Source: Polynucleobacter sp. MWH-Loch1C5
Lineage (GTDB): Bacteria; Pseudomonadota; Gammaproteobacteria; Burkholderiales; Burkholderiaceae
NCBI RefSeq assembly: GCF_018881775.1
Contig: NZ_JACVPR010000001.1
Location: forward strand, 1,444,318 to 1,508,317
Length of the DNA: 64,000 nucleotides
Direction of reading: 5' to 3'
Made by a program: the position numbers and the translations under genes. Positions 33,780-42,721 of this stretch are shown here, piece by piece; within the stretch, counting starts at the first letter, position 1; every line of letters starts with the position of its first letter. The notes under the pieces were generated by a model that had not been told where the DNA came from, did not search any database, and was given only the letters and a program-made list of their open reading frames with translations.

Positions 33780-34247
33780 TCAGAACTGGCGCAAACTCAA
33801 ACCTGCCCAGATCAGCGAGGCTGAGGCAATCACCGTCAGAATCGTGCGCATTTTCAAAAAGTCTTGTAGGTAAGCCGCATCGCTAATTAAGTGACGATAT
33901 TGGCTACGATCAACGGCGAGCGCTAATAAGAGTGTGGCAGCTACACCAAAGTAGCCTAAAGAAAATGGCATATGTAAGCAGGCCCAGGCGAGGAGGGCCG
34001 GCACAATACCCCATAGCCAAGCACCACGATCACGCCAAAAGTTGTGGCTGAGCTGATTGGATTGTGGACCTAGGACCAGGCCCCAATGAATCGCCCCTAC
34101 AAAAGAGGCAATGGTCGCGCCATAAATAAATAATGAGTTGGCTGCCCAGAAGTCAATCGGTGGCTCGCCAAATTGCACCAAGGCACTGAGTGCAATAAAA
34201 GGGATTAATCCTGCGTATCCTAGAAATTTTGTAATGGGCGCTAACAT
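33780..34247 (-). CDS. DUF3429 membrane protein
   Basis: A 155-residue protein with about four to five helices. LGYAGLIPFIALSALVQFG, FIYGATIASFVGAIHWGLVL and WGIVPALLAWACLHMP match DUF3429. Unknown function. It lies downstream of the hydroxyacyl-CoA dehydrogenase gene on the same strand. Confidence 0.82.
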   Translation of the reverse strand: MLAPITKFLGYAGLIPFIALSALVQFGEPPIDFWAANSLFIYGATIASFVGAIHWGLVLGPQSNQLSHNFWRDRGAWLWGIVPALLAWACLHMPFSLGYFGVAATLLLALAVDRSQYRHLISDAAYLQDFLKMRTILTVIASASLIWAGLSLRQF

Positions 34248-34267
34248 GGGGTCAGAGTGTAATGGGC

Positions 34268-35119
34268 TTATGAATAAGTGTAAACGCCTCGACCGGTTTT
34301 GCGCCCTAGATATCCGGCTGCAACCAACTCGCGTAATAATGGGCAGGGGCGATATTTGGAATCATTGAAGTTGGCCATATAGACTTCCATCACGGCTAAA
34401 CAAGTATCCAGACCAATCATATCGGCTAAAGCTAGAGGGCCAATGGGATGATTGCAACCCAGTTTCATGCCGGCATCGATATCTTCGGGGTTGGCGACAC
34501 CTTCGGCCAGGACAAAGAAAGCCTCATTGATCATCGGGATTAGGATGCGGTTGACCACAAAGCCTGGGGCATTTTTTACAGTAATCGGCTCTTTACCTAG
34601 AGCGCGAGCCATGTTTTGCACGGCGGCATGGGTCGCATCTGAAGTCTGCAGACCGCGAATAATCTCAACCAAGGCCATGAGTGGCACTGGATTAAAGAAA
34701 TGCATGCCGATAAAGCGTTCAGGGTATTTGATTTGTGCTGCTAATTCTGTGATCGAGATTGATGAAGTGTTGCTGGCAATGATGACATCAGGGCTCACAA
34801 CCTCCTGTAGTTGCTGCAAAATTTTGACCTTCAAGTCTTTATTTTCAGTCGCTGCCTCAATCACGATTTGGCAATGGGCAAAATCCACATAATTCGTGCT
34901 GCCTTGAATCTTGGCTAAAGCAGCGCTTTTATCGGAAGCGCTGATTTTATCTTTCTTGATCAGGCGCTCGAGGCTATCACTGATTGTTTTGATGCCGCGC
35001 TCAAGCGCTGTTTGATGAATGTCAACCATGACCACCTCAAGCCCAGCCACTGCGCAAGCCTGTGCAATACCATTGCCCATCGTGCCCGCGCCAATCACAC
35101 CCACTCGCTTTATGCTCAT
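34268..35119 (-). CDS. 3-hydroxybutyryl-CoA (3-hydroxyacyl-CoA) dehydrogenase
   Basis: A 283-residue NAD-dependent enzyme. Rossmann motif: VGVIGAGTMGNGIAQACAVAGLEVVMVDI. Catalytic His and Glu regions: FIGMHFFNPVPLMALVEIIRG and NRILIPMINEAFFVLAEGVA; C-terminal NHPIGPLALADMIGLD. It oxidises 3-hydroxybutyryl-CoA to acetoacetyl-CoA, for beta-oxidation, PHB or aromatic breakdown. With gcdH and mvaB in the window it fits acyl-CoA catabolism. Confidence 0.9.
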   Translation of the reverse strand: MSIKRVGVIGAGTMGNGIAQACAVAGLEVVMVDIHQTALERGIKTISDSLERLIKKDKISASDKSAALAKIQGSTNYVDFAHCQIVIEAATENKDLKVKILQQLQEVVSPDVIIASNTSSISITELAAQIKYPERFIGMHFFNPVPLMALVEIIRGLQTSDATHAAVQNMARALGKEPITVKNAPGFVVNRILIPMINEAFFVLAEGVANPEDIDAGMKLGCNHPIGPLALADMIGLDTCLAVMEVYMANFNDSKYRPCPLLRELVAAGYLGRKTGRGVYTYS

Positions 35120-35221
35120 CTTGATCTAACCTAATTAATAAAAGAATAGCCACAGTTTAAGGCCCCGAGGGTTTCACGAAACTGAATCGGCTCGGTAATT
35201 TTCAATTCTGGTTGAGCCTTC

Positions 35222-36103
35222 ATGGATAATGGGGGCATGAAGAACGCAGGATTCATTCTTAAGATTGTGTGCCCGGATCAACCGGGCATTGTTTATGCGG
35301 TCAGCCAATTCTTATTTCAGAAGGGCGCCAATATCATCGACTCCGCCCAATTCAGTGACCGTTTTACAGGCCGTTTTTTTATGCGTGTACATTTTGAGGC
35401 AGCTCAAGCAAAACTGGACCTGCAGAACTTAGAGCGAGACTTTCAGAGTATTGCCCAAGAAAAAGCCATGCAAGCAGAGTTTTTTAGTGATGCAGTCAAG
35501 CCGCGCGTTTTGATTATGGTCTCTAAGTTAGGGCATTGTTTAAACGATCTCTTGTTTCGCGCCCAAAGCCAACAATTACCCATAGATATCGCAGCGGTTG
35601 TTTCCAATCATGAAGACTTCAAGCCTTTGGTAGAGAGTTATCAAATTCCTTTTTACTGTTTACCCTTGAGTGATCAATCCGATCCCCGTAAAAGTGAGCA
35701 AGAAGCATTTTTACTGAATTTGATAGAAGAGCAAGCGATTGATTTAGTCGTACTGGCGCGCTATATGCAAATTCTGTCCAATGATTTGTGTGAGCGATTA
35801 TCAGGTCGCGTCATTAATATTCATCATTCCTTCTTGCCTAGTTTCAAAGGCGCGCGTCCGTATCTACAAGCACACCAACGCGGGGTGAAGTTAATCGGTG
35901 CGACTGCCCATTACGTTACTGCTGATTTGGATGAGGGCCCCATTATTGAGCAGGGGGTGGCACGCGTGGATCACACGATGGATCCCGAACAATTGGCGGC
36001 CATTGGTCGTGACGTGGAGTGTATGGCATTAGCAAAAGCGGTGCGTTGGCATGCTGAGCATCGGATTTTGCTCAATGGTCAAAGTACTGTGGTCTTTCAA
36101 TAA
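35222..36103 (+). CDS. purU: Formyltetrahydrofolate deformylase
   Basis: A 293-residue protein with an N-terminal ACT domain (FILKIVCPDQPGIVYAVSQFLFQKGANIIDSAQF, residues ~9-85) and a formyltransferase-like catalytic domain with the NIHHSFLPSFKGARPY motif and IGATAHYVTADLDEGPII. It hydrolyses 10-formyl-THF to formate and THF. ATG 35237 is an alternative start. Confidence 0.93.
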   Translation: MDNGGMKNAGFILKIVCPDQPGIVYAVSQFLFQKGANIIDSAQFSDRFTGRFFMRVHFEAAQAKLDLQNLERDFQSIAQEKAMQAEFFSDAVKPRVLIMVSKLGHCLNDLLFRAQSQQLPIDIAAVVSNHEDFKPLVESYQIPFYCLPLSDQSDPRKSEQEAFLLNLIEEQAIDLVVLARYMQILSNDLCERLSGRVINIHHSFLPSFKGARPYLQAHQRGVKLIGATAHYVTADLDEGPIIEQGVARVDHTMDPEQLAAIGRDVECMALAKAVRWHAEHRILLNGQSTVVFQ

Positions 36104-36115
36104 GAGACATCATTT

Positions 36116-36760
36116 ATGGAATTCAATCTGATTGATTTGTTTTTACACCTCGATAAACACCTCGCAGCAGTGGTACAAGCTTGGGGTCCTTGGGTGTATG
36201 CACTGTTGTTTGCCATCATTTTTGTAGAGACCGGGTTGGTGGTCATGCCATTTTTACCTGGGGACTCCTTGCTCTTTGTAGCGGGTGCGATCGCTGCAGT
36301 AGGCGGCATGAGTTTGCCTTTACTGATTATCTTGCTGATTATTGCGGCGATTTTGGGTGATGCCGTCAACTACTCGGTCGGCCGTTGGTTTGGACCGCGC
36401 GTATTTGCATGGGAAAACTCACGTTTTTTTAATCGAGATGCCTTTGATAAGACTCATGCCTTTTATGAAAAACATGGTCCGATCACGATTGTGATTGGGC
36501 GCTTTTTGCCCTTCATTCGGACTTTTGCGCCTTTTGTCGCAGGCGTGGCGCATATGTCTTACCCTAAATTTGCCACTTATAACGTTCTCGGTGGCGTCAT
36601 CTGGGTGGGTAGCTTGACCACCCTGGGCTACCTCTTAGGTGAGCACCCTTGGGTCAAGCAAAACTTCTCTATCGTTGCTTTAGCGATGATCATCATTCCT
36701 GGCTTGCCGGCAGTTTGGGTTTTTATAAAAACTCTTCTCGAAAAACGTCAAGCCAAGTAG
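36116..36760 (+). CDS. DedA-family membrane protein
   Basis: A 214-residue protein with five to six helices and the family signature FVETGLVVMPFLPGDSLLFVAGAIAA. GDAVNYSVGRWFGPRVF and FGRFLPFIRTFAPFVAGVAHM-type segments (IGRFLPFIRTFAPFVAG) hold the conserved Arg and Pro. DedA proteins are lipid scramblase or flippase candidates needed for membrane homeostasis. It starts 12 bp after purU. Confidence 0.88.
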   Translation: MEFNLIDLFLHLDKHLAAVVQAWGPWVYALLFAIIFVETGLVVMPFLPGDSLLFVAGAIAAVGGMSLPLLIILLIIAAILGDAVNYSVGRWFGPRVFAWENSRFFNRDAFDKTHAFYEKHGPITIVIGRFLPFIRTFAPFVAGVAHMSYPKFATYNVLGGVIWVGSLTTLGYLLGEHPWVKQNFSIVALAMIIIPGLPAVWVFIKTLLEKRQAK

Positions 36761-36765
36761 ATGTG

Positions 36766-37482
36766 CTACTTACGCTGTTGGTATTGAGTCTTACCGTAGA
36801 GATTTTCACGCGCCTTATCGTCTAAGAGGGGCTTACGTAAATTGGTCAGTACCTCAACCCCGCGCATCACCGCCGGTCTTGCAGCAATTTCTTCATGCCA
36901 ACGTAGAACGTGCGGAAACTCTTCGAGTGTTAGACCTTGGTTTTTCCAGGAGCGGGTCCAAGGAAAGATTGCAATATCCGCAATGGTGTACTGCTTGCCA
37001 GCAATATAGGCAGTTTTAGACAATTGTTTGTCGATCACACCATACAGACGTCGCGTTTCATTGGTATAACGATCAATCGCATATTGAATTTTTTCAGGCG
37101 CATAAATGCGGAAGTGGTGTGTTTGTCCGAGCATCGGACCAAAGCCACCCATTTGGAACATCAGCCATTGCAAGACATTGAATTTATCTCGGTCTGAGCG
37201 TGGCATGAATAAACCGGTTTTACTCGCGAGATAAACTAAGATGGCGCCGGACTCAAACACGGAAATTGGTTTGCCATCGGGGCCCTGAGGGTCGACCAAG
37301 GCGGGGATTTTATTATTGGGGCTGATCTTCAAAAAGTCAGGCTTAAATTGATCGCCCGCGCCAATATCAATCGGGTGCGCGAGCCAATCTTGACCTAGGC
37401 GATAGCCACATTCCTCCATCATGATGTGTACTTTGTGGCCATTAGGCGTAGCCCAGCTATAAACATCGATCATCTTTTTCAT
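36766..37482 (-). CDS. Glutathione S-transferase (YfcG/YghU-like)
   Basis: A 238-residue GST: N-terminal MIDVYSWATPNGHKVHIMMEECGY (the Asn/Thr-type glutathione site of the nu class), KISPNNKIPALVDPQGPDGKPISVFESGAILVYLA and C-terminal YTIADIAIFPWTRSW. YfcG-like enzymes act as disulfide-bond reductases. It lies 13 bp downstream of the aminotransferase gene, so they probably share a transcript. Confidence 0.85.
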   Translation of the reverse strand: MKKMIDVYSWATPNGHKVHIMMEECGYRLGQDWLAHPIDIGAGDQFKPDFLKISPNNKIPALVDPQGPDGKPISVFESGAILVYLASKTGLFMPRSDRDKFNVLQWLMFQMGGFGPMLGQTHHFRIYAPEKIQYAIDRYTNETRRLYGVIDKQLSKTAYIAGKQYTIADIAIFPWTRSWKNQGLTLEEFPHVLRWHEEIAARPAVMRGVEVLTNLRKPLLDDKARENLYGKTQYQQRK

Positions 37483-37495
37483 GAGGTCTCCTGAT

Positions 37496-38674
37496 TTATT
37501 GTAAGACTTGTAAGCGTTCTAGTGCCGCTTGCAAAGTAGTGTTTTGTTTAGCATAGCAAAAACGCACAATACCTGATTCGGTTTTGTCTTCATAAAAAGC
37601 GCTCACTGGAATAGCTGCGACACCGACTGTTTGTGTGAGCCAACGACAAAAGTCTGATTCTGTGAGTTCAGCTTGGGCTATTTGCAGCTGGCGATAGTTC
37701 ACACACTGAAAGTAGGTGCCTGGTGCGGGTAATAGTTTTAAGCCGGTACTGGCAAGCCCTTGACGAAACAAATCGCGTTTGGCTTGATAAAAATCAGCGA
37801 GTTCCAAATAAGGGCCGGGGTCTTGCATATAGGCGTAGATGGCATGCTGCGTGGGGGTGTGTACGGTAAAGACATTGAACTGATGAACTTTGCGAAACTC
37901 TAGCGAGAGTTCATGAGGCGCAGCCACGAAGCCAATTTTCCAGCCTGTGACATGATAGGTTTTACCAAAACTAGAAATTAAAAAACTTCTTTGAGCCAGT
38001 TCTGGGTGGCAAGCTACGCTATGGTGGTGTTGACCATCGTAAACCATATGCTCATACACTTCATCACTACAGATGAGGATCGATGTGTTGCGTACTAGAC
38101 TCGCTAAGCGCTCTAAATCTGCACGAGTCCAAACCATACCCGTGGGATTATGGGGCGAATTAATCATGATCATTCGGGTGGCAGGACTGATCGCAGCCTG
38201 CAGTGCTGCCCACGGTAACTCATAAGATTGGCTAAGACCATCAGGGCCTTGACGCAGCTCCATCGCCACTCGAATAGCTGTGCCGCCCACCGCTTCAATC
38301 GCTGGGATATACGAGTCATAGACAGGCTCAATCACAATCACTTCATCGCCTGGTCGCACACAGGCAGCCACGACTGTGAATAGGCCTTGTGTGCCGCCTG
38401 CAGTCACCGTGATTTCTGTATCGGGCTCATAGCTATGACCATAGAGCTGCGCTAGTTTTTCGCTAATGGCTACGCGCAAAGGCAGAATGCCTGCCATGGG
38501 CGGATATTGATTGTGGCCAGCTAAAGACGCTTGATAGAGGGCATCGGTCAAACGCCGATCGCAGGGAAAATCTGGAAAGCCTTGACCTAAATTAATCGCT
38601 TGATGTTTTTGTGCCAAAGCAGACATCACGGTAAAGATGGTAGTGCCGACTTTAGGTAATTTGGTCGAAAGCAT
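37496..38674 (-). CDS. PLP-dependent aminotransferase, YbdL/methionine aminotransferase-like
   Basis: ATG 38674 is preferred over the track start (an in-frame His-rich leader without homology), giving 392 residues. Motifs: LPKVGTTIFTVMSALAQKHQAINLGQGFPDFPCD, the Asn site NSPHNPTGMVW, SDEVYEHMVYDGQHHHS, and the PLP lysine in SSFGKTYHVTGWKIGFVAAP. It is probably a glutamine or methionine/aromatic transaminase. Confidence 0.87.
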   Translation of the reverse strand: MLSTKLPKVGTTIFTVMSALAQKHQAINLGQGFPDFPCDRRLTDALYQASLAGHNQYPPMAGILPLRVAISEKLAQLYGHSYEPDTEITVTAGGTQGLFTVVAACVRPGDEVIVIEPVYDSYIPAIEAVGGTAIRVAMELRQGPDGLSQSYELPWAALQAAISPATRMIMINSPHNPTGMVWTRADLERLASLVRNTSILICSDEVYEHMVYDGQHHHSVACHPELAQRSFLISSFGKTYHVTGWKIGFVAAPHELSLEFRKVHQFNVFTVHTPTQHAIYAYMQDPGPYLELADFYQAKRDLFRQGLASTGLKLLPAPGTYFQCVNYRQLQIAQAELTESDFCRWLTQTVGVAAIPVSAFYEDKTESGIVRFCYAKQNTTLQAALERLQVLQ

Positions 38675-38727
38675 AGTTCGTTTTGACCGGTTATGATGGT
38701 GATTATTTACTGAACACATATTCTGCC

Positions 38728-39510
38728 ATGTTGATCGTACTTTCGCCCGCTAAAAGCCTCGACTATGACACGCCTGCAGTGACGCAGGCGCATACCCTGC
38801 CTGATTTTGTCAAAGAAGCTGCGCAATTGATTGCTATCTTAAAGAAAATGTCTTTGCAAGAAATTGCGGAGTTGATGGATCTCTCAGATAAATTGGCGGC
38901 CCTCAATGTGGCGCGTTACGGTGATTGGTCTAAAACCTTTACCGATAAAAATAGTAAGCAAGCATTACTGGCCTTTAATGGGGATGTCTACGAAGGCCTG
39001 AATGCCAATACTCTGACTAAAAAGCAGTTGGATTACGCACAAGAGCATGTGCGGATTTTGTCAGGACTCTATGGGGTCTTAAGACCTTTAGATTGGATGC
39101 AGGCCTACCGCCTAGAAATGGGAACGGCTCTTAAAAACACCGCTGGCAAGGATCTCTATGCATTTTGGGGGAAGAAGTTGGCTCAACATCTCAAGGCCAG
39201 CCTAGACAGTCATCGATCTAAATATCTCATTAATTTGGCTTCTGATGAGTATTTCAAAGCGGTCGATGTCGCGGCACTAGAGCATCCCGTGATAGCCCCA
39301 GTGTTTCAGGACGAAAAAGCAGGTAAGTACAAGATTATTTCCTTTTATGCCAAGCGTGCGCGTGGTTTGATGACGCGTTTTATCATCGACGAAAAAATTG
39401 ATAAACCCGAGGGTTTGCTTGACTTCAATTACGAAGGTTATCGCTATGCACCTAAAGAAAGTAAACCCCATCAGCCAGTATTTAGACGTCCAGAAGCGGC
39501 AGCACGATGA
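38728..39510 (+). CDS. yaaA: Peroxide stress protein YaaA
   Basis: 260 residues from ATG 38728 (the longer track start lies within the divergent promoter gap). MLIVLSPAKSLDYDTPAVTQAHTLPDF is the YaaA opening; LLAFNGDVYEGLNANTLTKKQLDYAQEHVRILSGLYGVLRPLDWMQAYRLEMGT and a basic tail follow. It lowers free intracellular iron under peroxide stress. It overlaps the next gene by 4 bp (ATGA). Confidence 0.93.
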   Translation: MLIVLSPAKSLDYDTPAVTQAHTLPDFVKEAAQLIAILKKMSLQEIAELMDLSDKLAALNVARYGDWSKTFTDKNSKQALLAFNGDVYEGLNANTLTKKQLDYAQEHVRILSGLYGVLRPLDWMQAYRLEMGTALKNTAGKDLYAFWGKKLAQHLKASLDSHRSKYLINLASDEYFKAVDVAALEHPVIAPVFQDEKAGKYKIISFYAKRARGLMTRFIIDEKIDKPEGLLDFNYEGYRYAPKESKPHQPVFRRPEAAAR

Positions 39511-40157
39511 TCTTACGCTACGCTTTAGCATGTCTGATTTTGATCAGTTCGCATGTAATGGCGATTGAAGAACCACGCTACGAGCTAGTACTTGCTCAAG
39601 AGGATTTTCAATTACGCCGCTATAGTCCGATGCTGATTGCGCAAGTGACTGTCAGTGGTGATTTGAGTACCGCCTCTAATCGTGGTTTTCGACAAGTGGC
39701 TGACTTCATCTTTGGGGCTAATGAAGACCCTATTAAAAAAGAAGCACAAAAAATTGCCATGACTGCTCCGGTAGTCATCGAAGATGTCTCGAGCAAGATT
39801 GCCATGACAGCGCCTGTGATTGTACAAACTGAGTCCGGCCCCGGGCAGAGCTCGAAGGAGGCCCTCTGGAAGCTGGCTTTTGTGATGCCCAGACAGTTCA
39901 CGCTAGAAAACTTACCGCGCCCTAAAAATCCAAATATCGAGATTCAGAAGCTCGCTGAGCGTGAAGTGGCTGTTGTGACCTTTTCAGGTTGGGTCAGTGA
40001 AGCTGATTATCAAAAGCAGACAGAACGTCTTCGGACTTGGATACAGCAACAAGGTTGGCGCACTGCGGGTGAGCCACAGCTATCACGCTATAACCCACCT
40101 TGGACATTGCCTTTTTGGCGTCGTAATGAGGTGTGGTTACCGATTACACGTCAATGA
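39507..40157 (+). CDS. SOUL-family heme-binding protein, exported
   Basis: A 216-residue protein with a signal peptide (LRYALACLILISSHVMA). SOUL fold: PRYELVLAQEDFQLRRYSPMLIAQVTV, GFRQVADFIFGANE, two repeats of KIAMTAPVV/KIAMTAPVI and a C-terminal RNEVWLPI. It could bind heme in the periplasm. Coupled by ATGA to yaaA, suggesting a joint role in iron/heme control under oxidative stress. It overlaps the convergent DUF2863 gene by 7 bp. Confidence 0.82.
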   Translation: MILRYALACLILISSHVMAIEEPRYELVLAQEDFQLRRYSPMLIAQVTVSGDLSTASNRGFRQVADFIFGANEDPIKKEAQKIAMTAPVVIEDVSSKIAMTAPVIVQTESGPGQSSKEALWKLAFVMPRQFTLENLPRPKNPNIEIQKLAEREVAVVTFSGWVSEADYQKQTERLRTWIQQQGWRTAGEPQLSRYNPPWTLPFWRRNEVWLPITRQ

Positions 40158-41362
40158 AATAGAGGTTCTTGGGCGGGTAGGTCTTCGGGCATTTCTGCAT
40201 GGACAATCTCGCCACTACGGTCGGCAAACATCGGCACACCACAGTCTTCGCACATCTCAGGCGCAAACAGCGTGCTGTGGCGGAAATGATCTTCGATGCC
40301 CGCCGCCTTCAGGGTGTCGTAAATTTCACGTATGGGACTATCTTCGATAGAAACGTCGCTTAAGGCATCGTTACTCACCATTTCACGATCATAGAGGGGC
40401 CAGACTACGCCATACAGAATTTCTTTTTGACCCTTCAGGCCAAAGCCAATGCGATATTCATCGCATTCTTCTTCACCAAACCCTGCCACAATCACAGTCA
40501 ATTGTTTGCGAGAAACATTGAGCACAGACTCTAAATAATTGATGGCAGCGACAATGCTTAAGGGGCGTACTTTACGATCGGATTCGCGACAGTTCGTGAA
40601 ATAAGCTTCGGGTAAGGCTAATTCAAATTCGCAACCCGGTAAGAAGGCAGCAATCGTCTCTGCAATACCGCTTTGCCATTGAGTGAGTGCCACACTGCGT
40701 TCTTGACGGCGTGGACCATCTTCTTGCCAACGAAATAATGCTTGACCTGCGGGCGAGGCGACCACGCCCACCACATAGCGCGGGTCTGCCAAAACAGGAA
40801 TGGTCTCTGGCATATTACGTAATTCCATTTTGATTTCACCGCCACCAATGGCCGCTGCTGCCAATTGTTCGAGTAACTGACGTGTTTGACAGTGGGAGTG
40901 TGGCATCTGATCAATACTATAGAGCCATGGGATCAGCGCAATACGACTGCCGTCAGCAATAATCGCCTCATGCAGGAGATTGCCCATGGCGGTGATGGAG
41001 TTTGCAGATAATTTGCCAGATGGGATGTTGTAGCGCGTATGCGCCACTATTGGGATGGCTAAGAGTAGGGCGTCCCAAGTTTGCCCATTGAACTCCAGAG
41101 TCATGGACTCTGCGAGCGTTTCTGCATTTTCAGCGAGAGCATCATAGGCAATCGGATTAATTTTGAGCGTTTGCTCCAGCGCACTATCAATCGCATTTTG
41201 ATTTTGGGCGTGTAAGAGTTTGATGAGACGCTCGAGTATGCGAGCTTCCCAGTAGATATCTTCGACGCGACTTCCTGAGGCGGCAAGCGATAGGGCATCA
41301 GCAATTAAGCGTTCAGCTTCAGGAGAGATGCGTGGGGGATTTTTCGCACGAAATTTAGGCAT
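40151..41362 (-). CDS. DUF2863 family protein
   Basis: A 403-residue soluble protein with the DUF2863 architecture, which I know from Burkholderiales genomes only. The C-terminal part contains FAPEMCEDCGVPMFADRSGEIVH, a possible zinc site. An acidic tail ends the protein. Role unknown. A single gene with a Burkholderiales-restricted distribution (family knowledge). Confidence 0.8.
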   Translation of the reverse strand: MPKFRAKNPPRISPEAERLIADALSLAASGSRVEDIYWEARILERLIKLLHAQNQNAIDSALEQTLKINPIAYDALAENAETLAESMTLEFNGQTWDALLLAIPIVAHTRYNIPSGKLSANSITAMGNLLHEAIIADGSRIALIPWLYSIDQMPHSHCQTRQLLEQLAAAAIGGGEIKMELRNMPETIPVLADPRYVVGVVASPAGQALFRWQEDGPRRQERSVALTQWQSGIAETIAAFLPGCEFELALPEAYFTNCRESDRKVRPLSIVAAINYLESVLNVSRKQLTVIVAGFGEEECDEYRIGFGLKGQKEILYGVVWPLYDREMVSNDALSDVSIEDSPIREIYDTLKAAGIEDHFRHSTLFAPEMCEDCGVPMFADRSGEIVHAEMPEDLPAQEPLFH

Positions 41363-41377
41363 AGAGACATTCTAAGC

Positions 41378-41409
41378 AAAACGCCCGATATCACAAGACA
41401 TCAGGCGTT
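41378..41409 (-). terminator. Terminator of the small anchored protein gene
   Basis: ACGCCCGAT (41381-41389) and ATCAGGCGT (41400-41408) pair with one G-U type mismatch. On the minus strand TTTT follows the stem, in line with the gene that ends at 41453. Confidence 0.6.
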
Positions 41410-41452
41410 TATTTTTAAGCCTAGTTTTCCCTAGGCGAGTGCGAAATGAAAA

Positions 41453-41647
41453 TTACTTCGCTGGTGCAGCTTTTGGAGCTTCAGGAGCTTTATTACCGTC
41501 TTTGTGCTCTTTGGCTTCTTGAATATGCTGAGCTTCAGCACCATGCTTTTCGCCACCCATATCGATATCGCCATCGCTCTTAAAGAGTAAATAGCCTGCG
41601 GCACCAATCAAAATTGCGACTGTAATAAAAATTGCTTTATTGCTCAT
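41453..41647 (-). CDS. Small membrane-anchored hypothetical protein
   Basis: 64 residues: one N-terminal helix (AIFITVAILIGAAGYLLF) then a hydrophilic His/Glu/Lys tail and an Ala/Pro/Lys C-terminus. No family recognised. It has its own terminator and a purine-rich site upstream (TTAGGGAA), so it is probably expressed. Confidence 0.6.
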   Translation of the reverse strand: MSNKAIFITVAILIGAAGYLLFKSDGDIDMGGEKHGAEAQHIQEAKEHKDGNKAPEAPKAAPAK

Positions 41648-41746
41648 ATTAATTCCCTAAAAATAGATCAGTTAAGTGATTTTGTATTTTTATTCTTATA
41701 GCGATAATGTAACGCTTAAATTGCGCGAAACCTTGCGCTAAGCTGA

Positions 41747-42718
41747 CTAGAAGAGTTTTTTCGCAGCTTCAGGAAGTTTTAAACCCGCTGCTGATGCTTT
41801 TTGTAAGACTGTCCAGTAGTAACGATAGCTTGCACGGTCATGCAAGACGCCATTCATTTGTATGGGTCCCCAATCGGCAGTCATGGCTGCATGAATAATT
41901 GCCCAAGCTGTTTCGATTTCATCATTGCTCGGTGTGAGTGCTGCAACAATAATAGGAATCTGATTCGGATGAATACTCCATTTACGGGTATAGCCAAACT
42001 CATTTTTAGCGCGCAAACAATCACTACGAATAATGGCTTCATCTTTAAAGTTCGTGCACACATTGTGCGCAGGAACTTTGCCAAAGGCGTGACAGGCGGC
42101 AGAAATTTCGAGCATCGCACGTGCGATGAGTGGGTGGTCAAATTGACCGCGGTCCATCGCGTCACTCGGGATAGCGCCGTGATGGGCAGAGACAAAATCC
42201 ATCAGTCCAAAGCTCAATGATTCGACTTGGGGCAGGGCAGCTAGTTCGAAGACTTCGCGCAAGGCGCTATGCGTTTCAATCAGAACCTGTACAGGAATAC
42301 GCTGTGTAAGACCGGCGTGCTGACTGGCTTGATTGATCGCATCAAGCACCATTTGAGTTTGTGCAACACCGCTGACTTTCGGAATCATGATGAAAGCGAC
42401 TTGTTTGCCAGCCAAGCTGAGAATGGTTTGGATATCGCTGAGCCAGCAAGGATGACTCGGATCGTGGATACGCACACCGACACGCCCATGAATATGGTCG
42501 GGGCTATGCAGGACATCGACCACCAGAGCGGCATGCTCAGATTCTTGGCCAACAGGTGCACCATCTTCACAATCGAGCGTGATATCAAACACTGGCCCTA
42601 AGTCTTTTTGCAAAGCCAAGGCTTTACGCATACGCACTTCAGTGCCTGCGTAGTGATCACAAACAGGTAAGGCCCGCAATGGGGCCTCACCTTGGAACAG
42701 CACAGTCTGTGGATGCAT
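41747..42718 (-). CDS. HpcH/HpaI aldolase / citrate lyase beta-like family protein
   Basis: The first ATG is 42718 (the track M is a TTG), 323 residues. CitE-like core: LPVCDHYAGTEVRMRKALALQ, FDITLDCEDGAPVGQE (metal-binding acidic residues), VAFIMIPKVSGVAQ, LIETHSALREVFELAALPQVESLSFGLMDFV. It probably cleaves or hydrolyses a malyl- or citramalyl-CoA-type substrate. It is encoded a few bases after mdh, so it is linked to TCA metabolism. Confidence 0.82.
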   Translation of the reverse strand: MHPQTVLFQGEAPLRALPVCDHYAGTEVRMRKALALQKDLGPVFDITLDCEDGAPVGQESEHAALVVDVLHSPDHIHGRVGVRIHDPSHPCWLSDIQTILSLAGKQVAFIMIPKVSGVAQTQMVLDAINQASQHAGLTQRIPVQVLIETHSALREVFELAALPQVESLSFGLMDFVSAHHGAIPSDAMDRGQFDHPLIARAMLEISAACHAFGKVPAHNVCTNFKDEAIIRSDCLRAKNEFGYTRKWSIHPNQIPIIVAALTPSNDEIETAWAIIHAAMTADWGPIQMNGVLHDRASYRYYWTVLQKASAAGLKLPEAAKKLF

Positions 42719-42721
42719 CAA

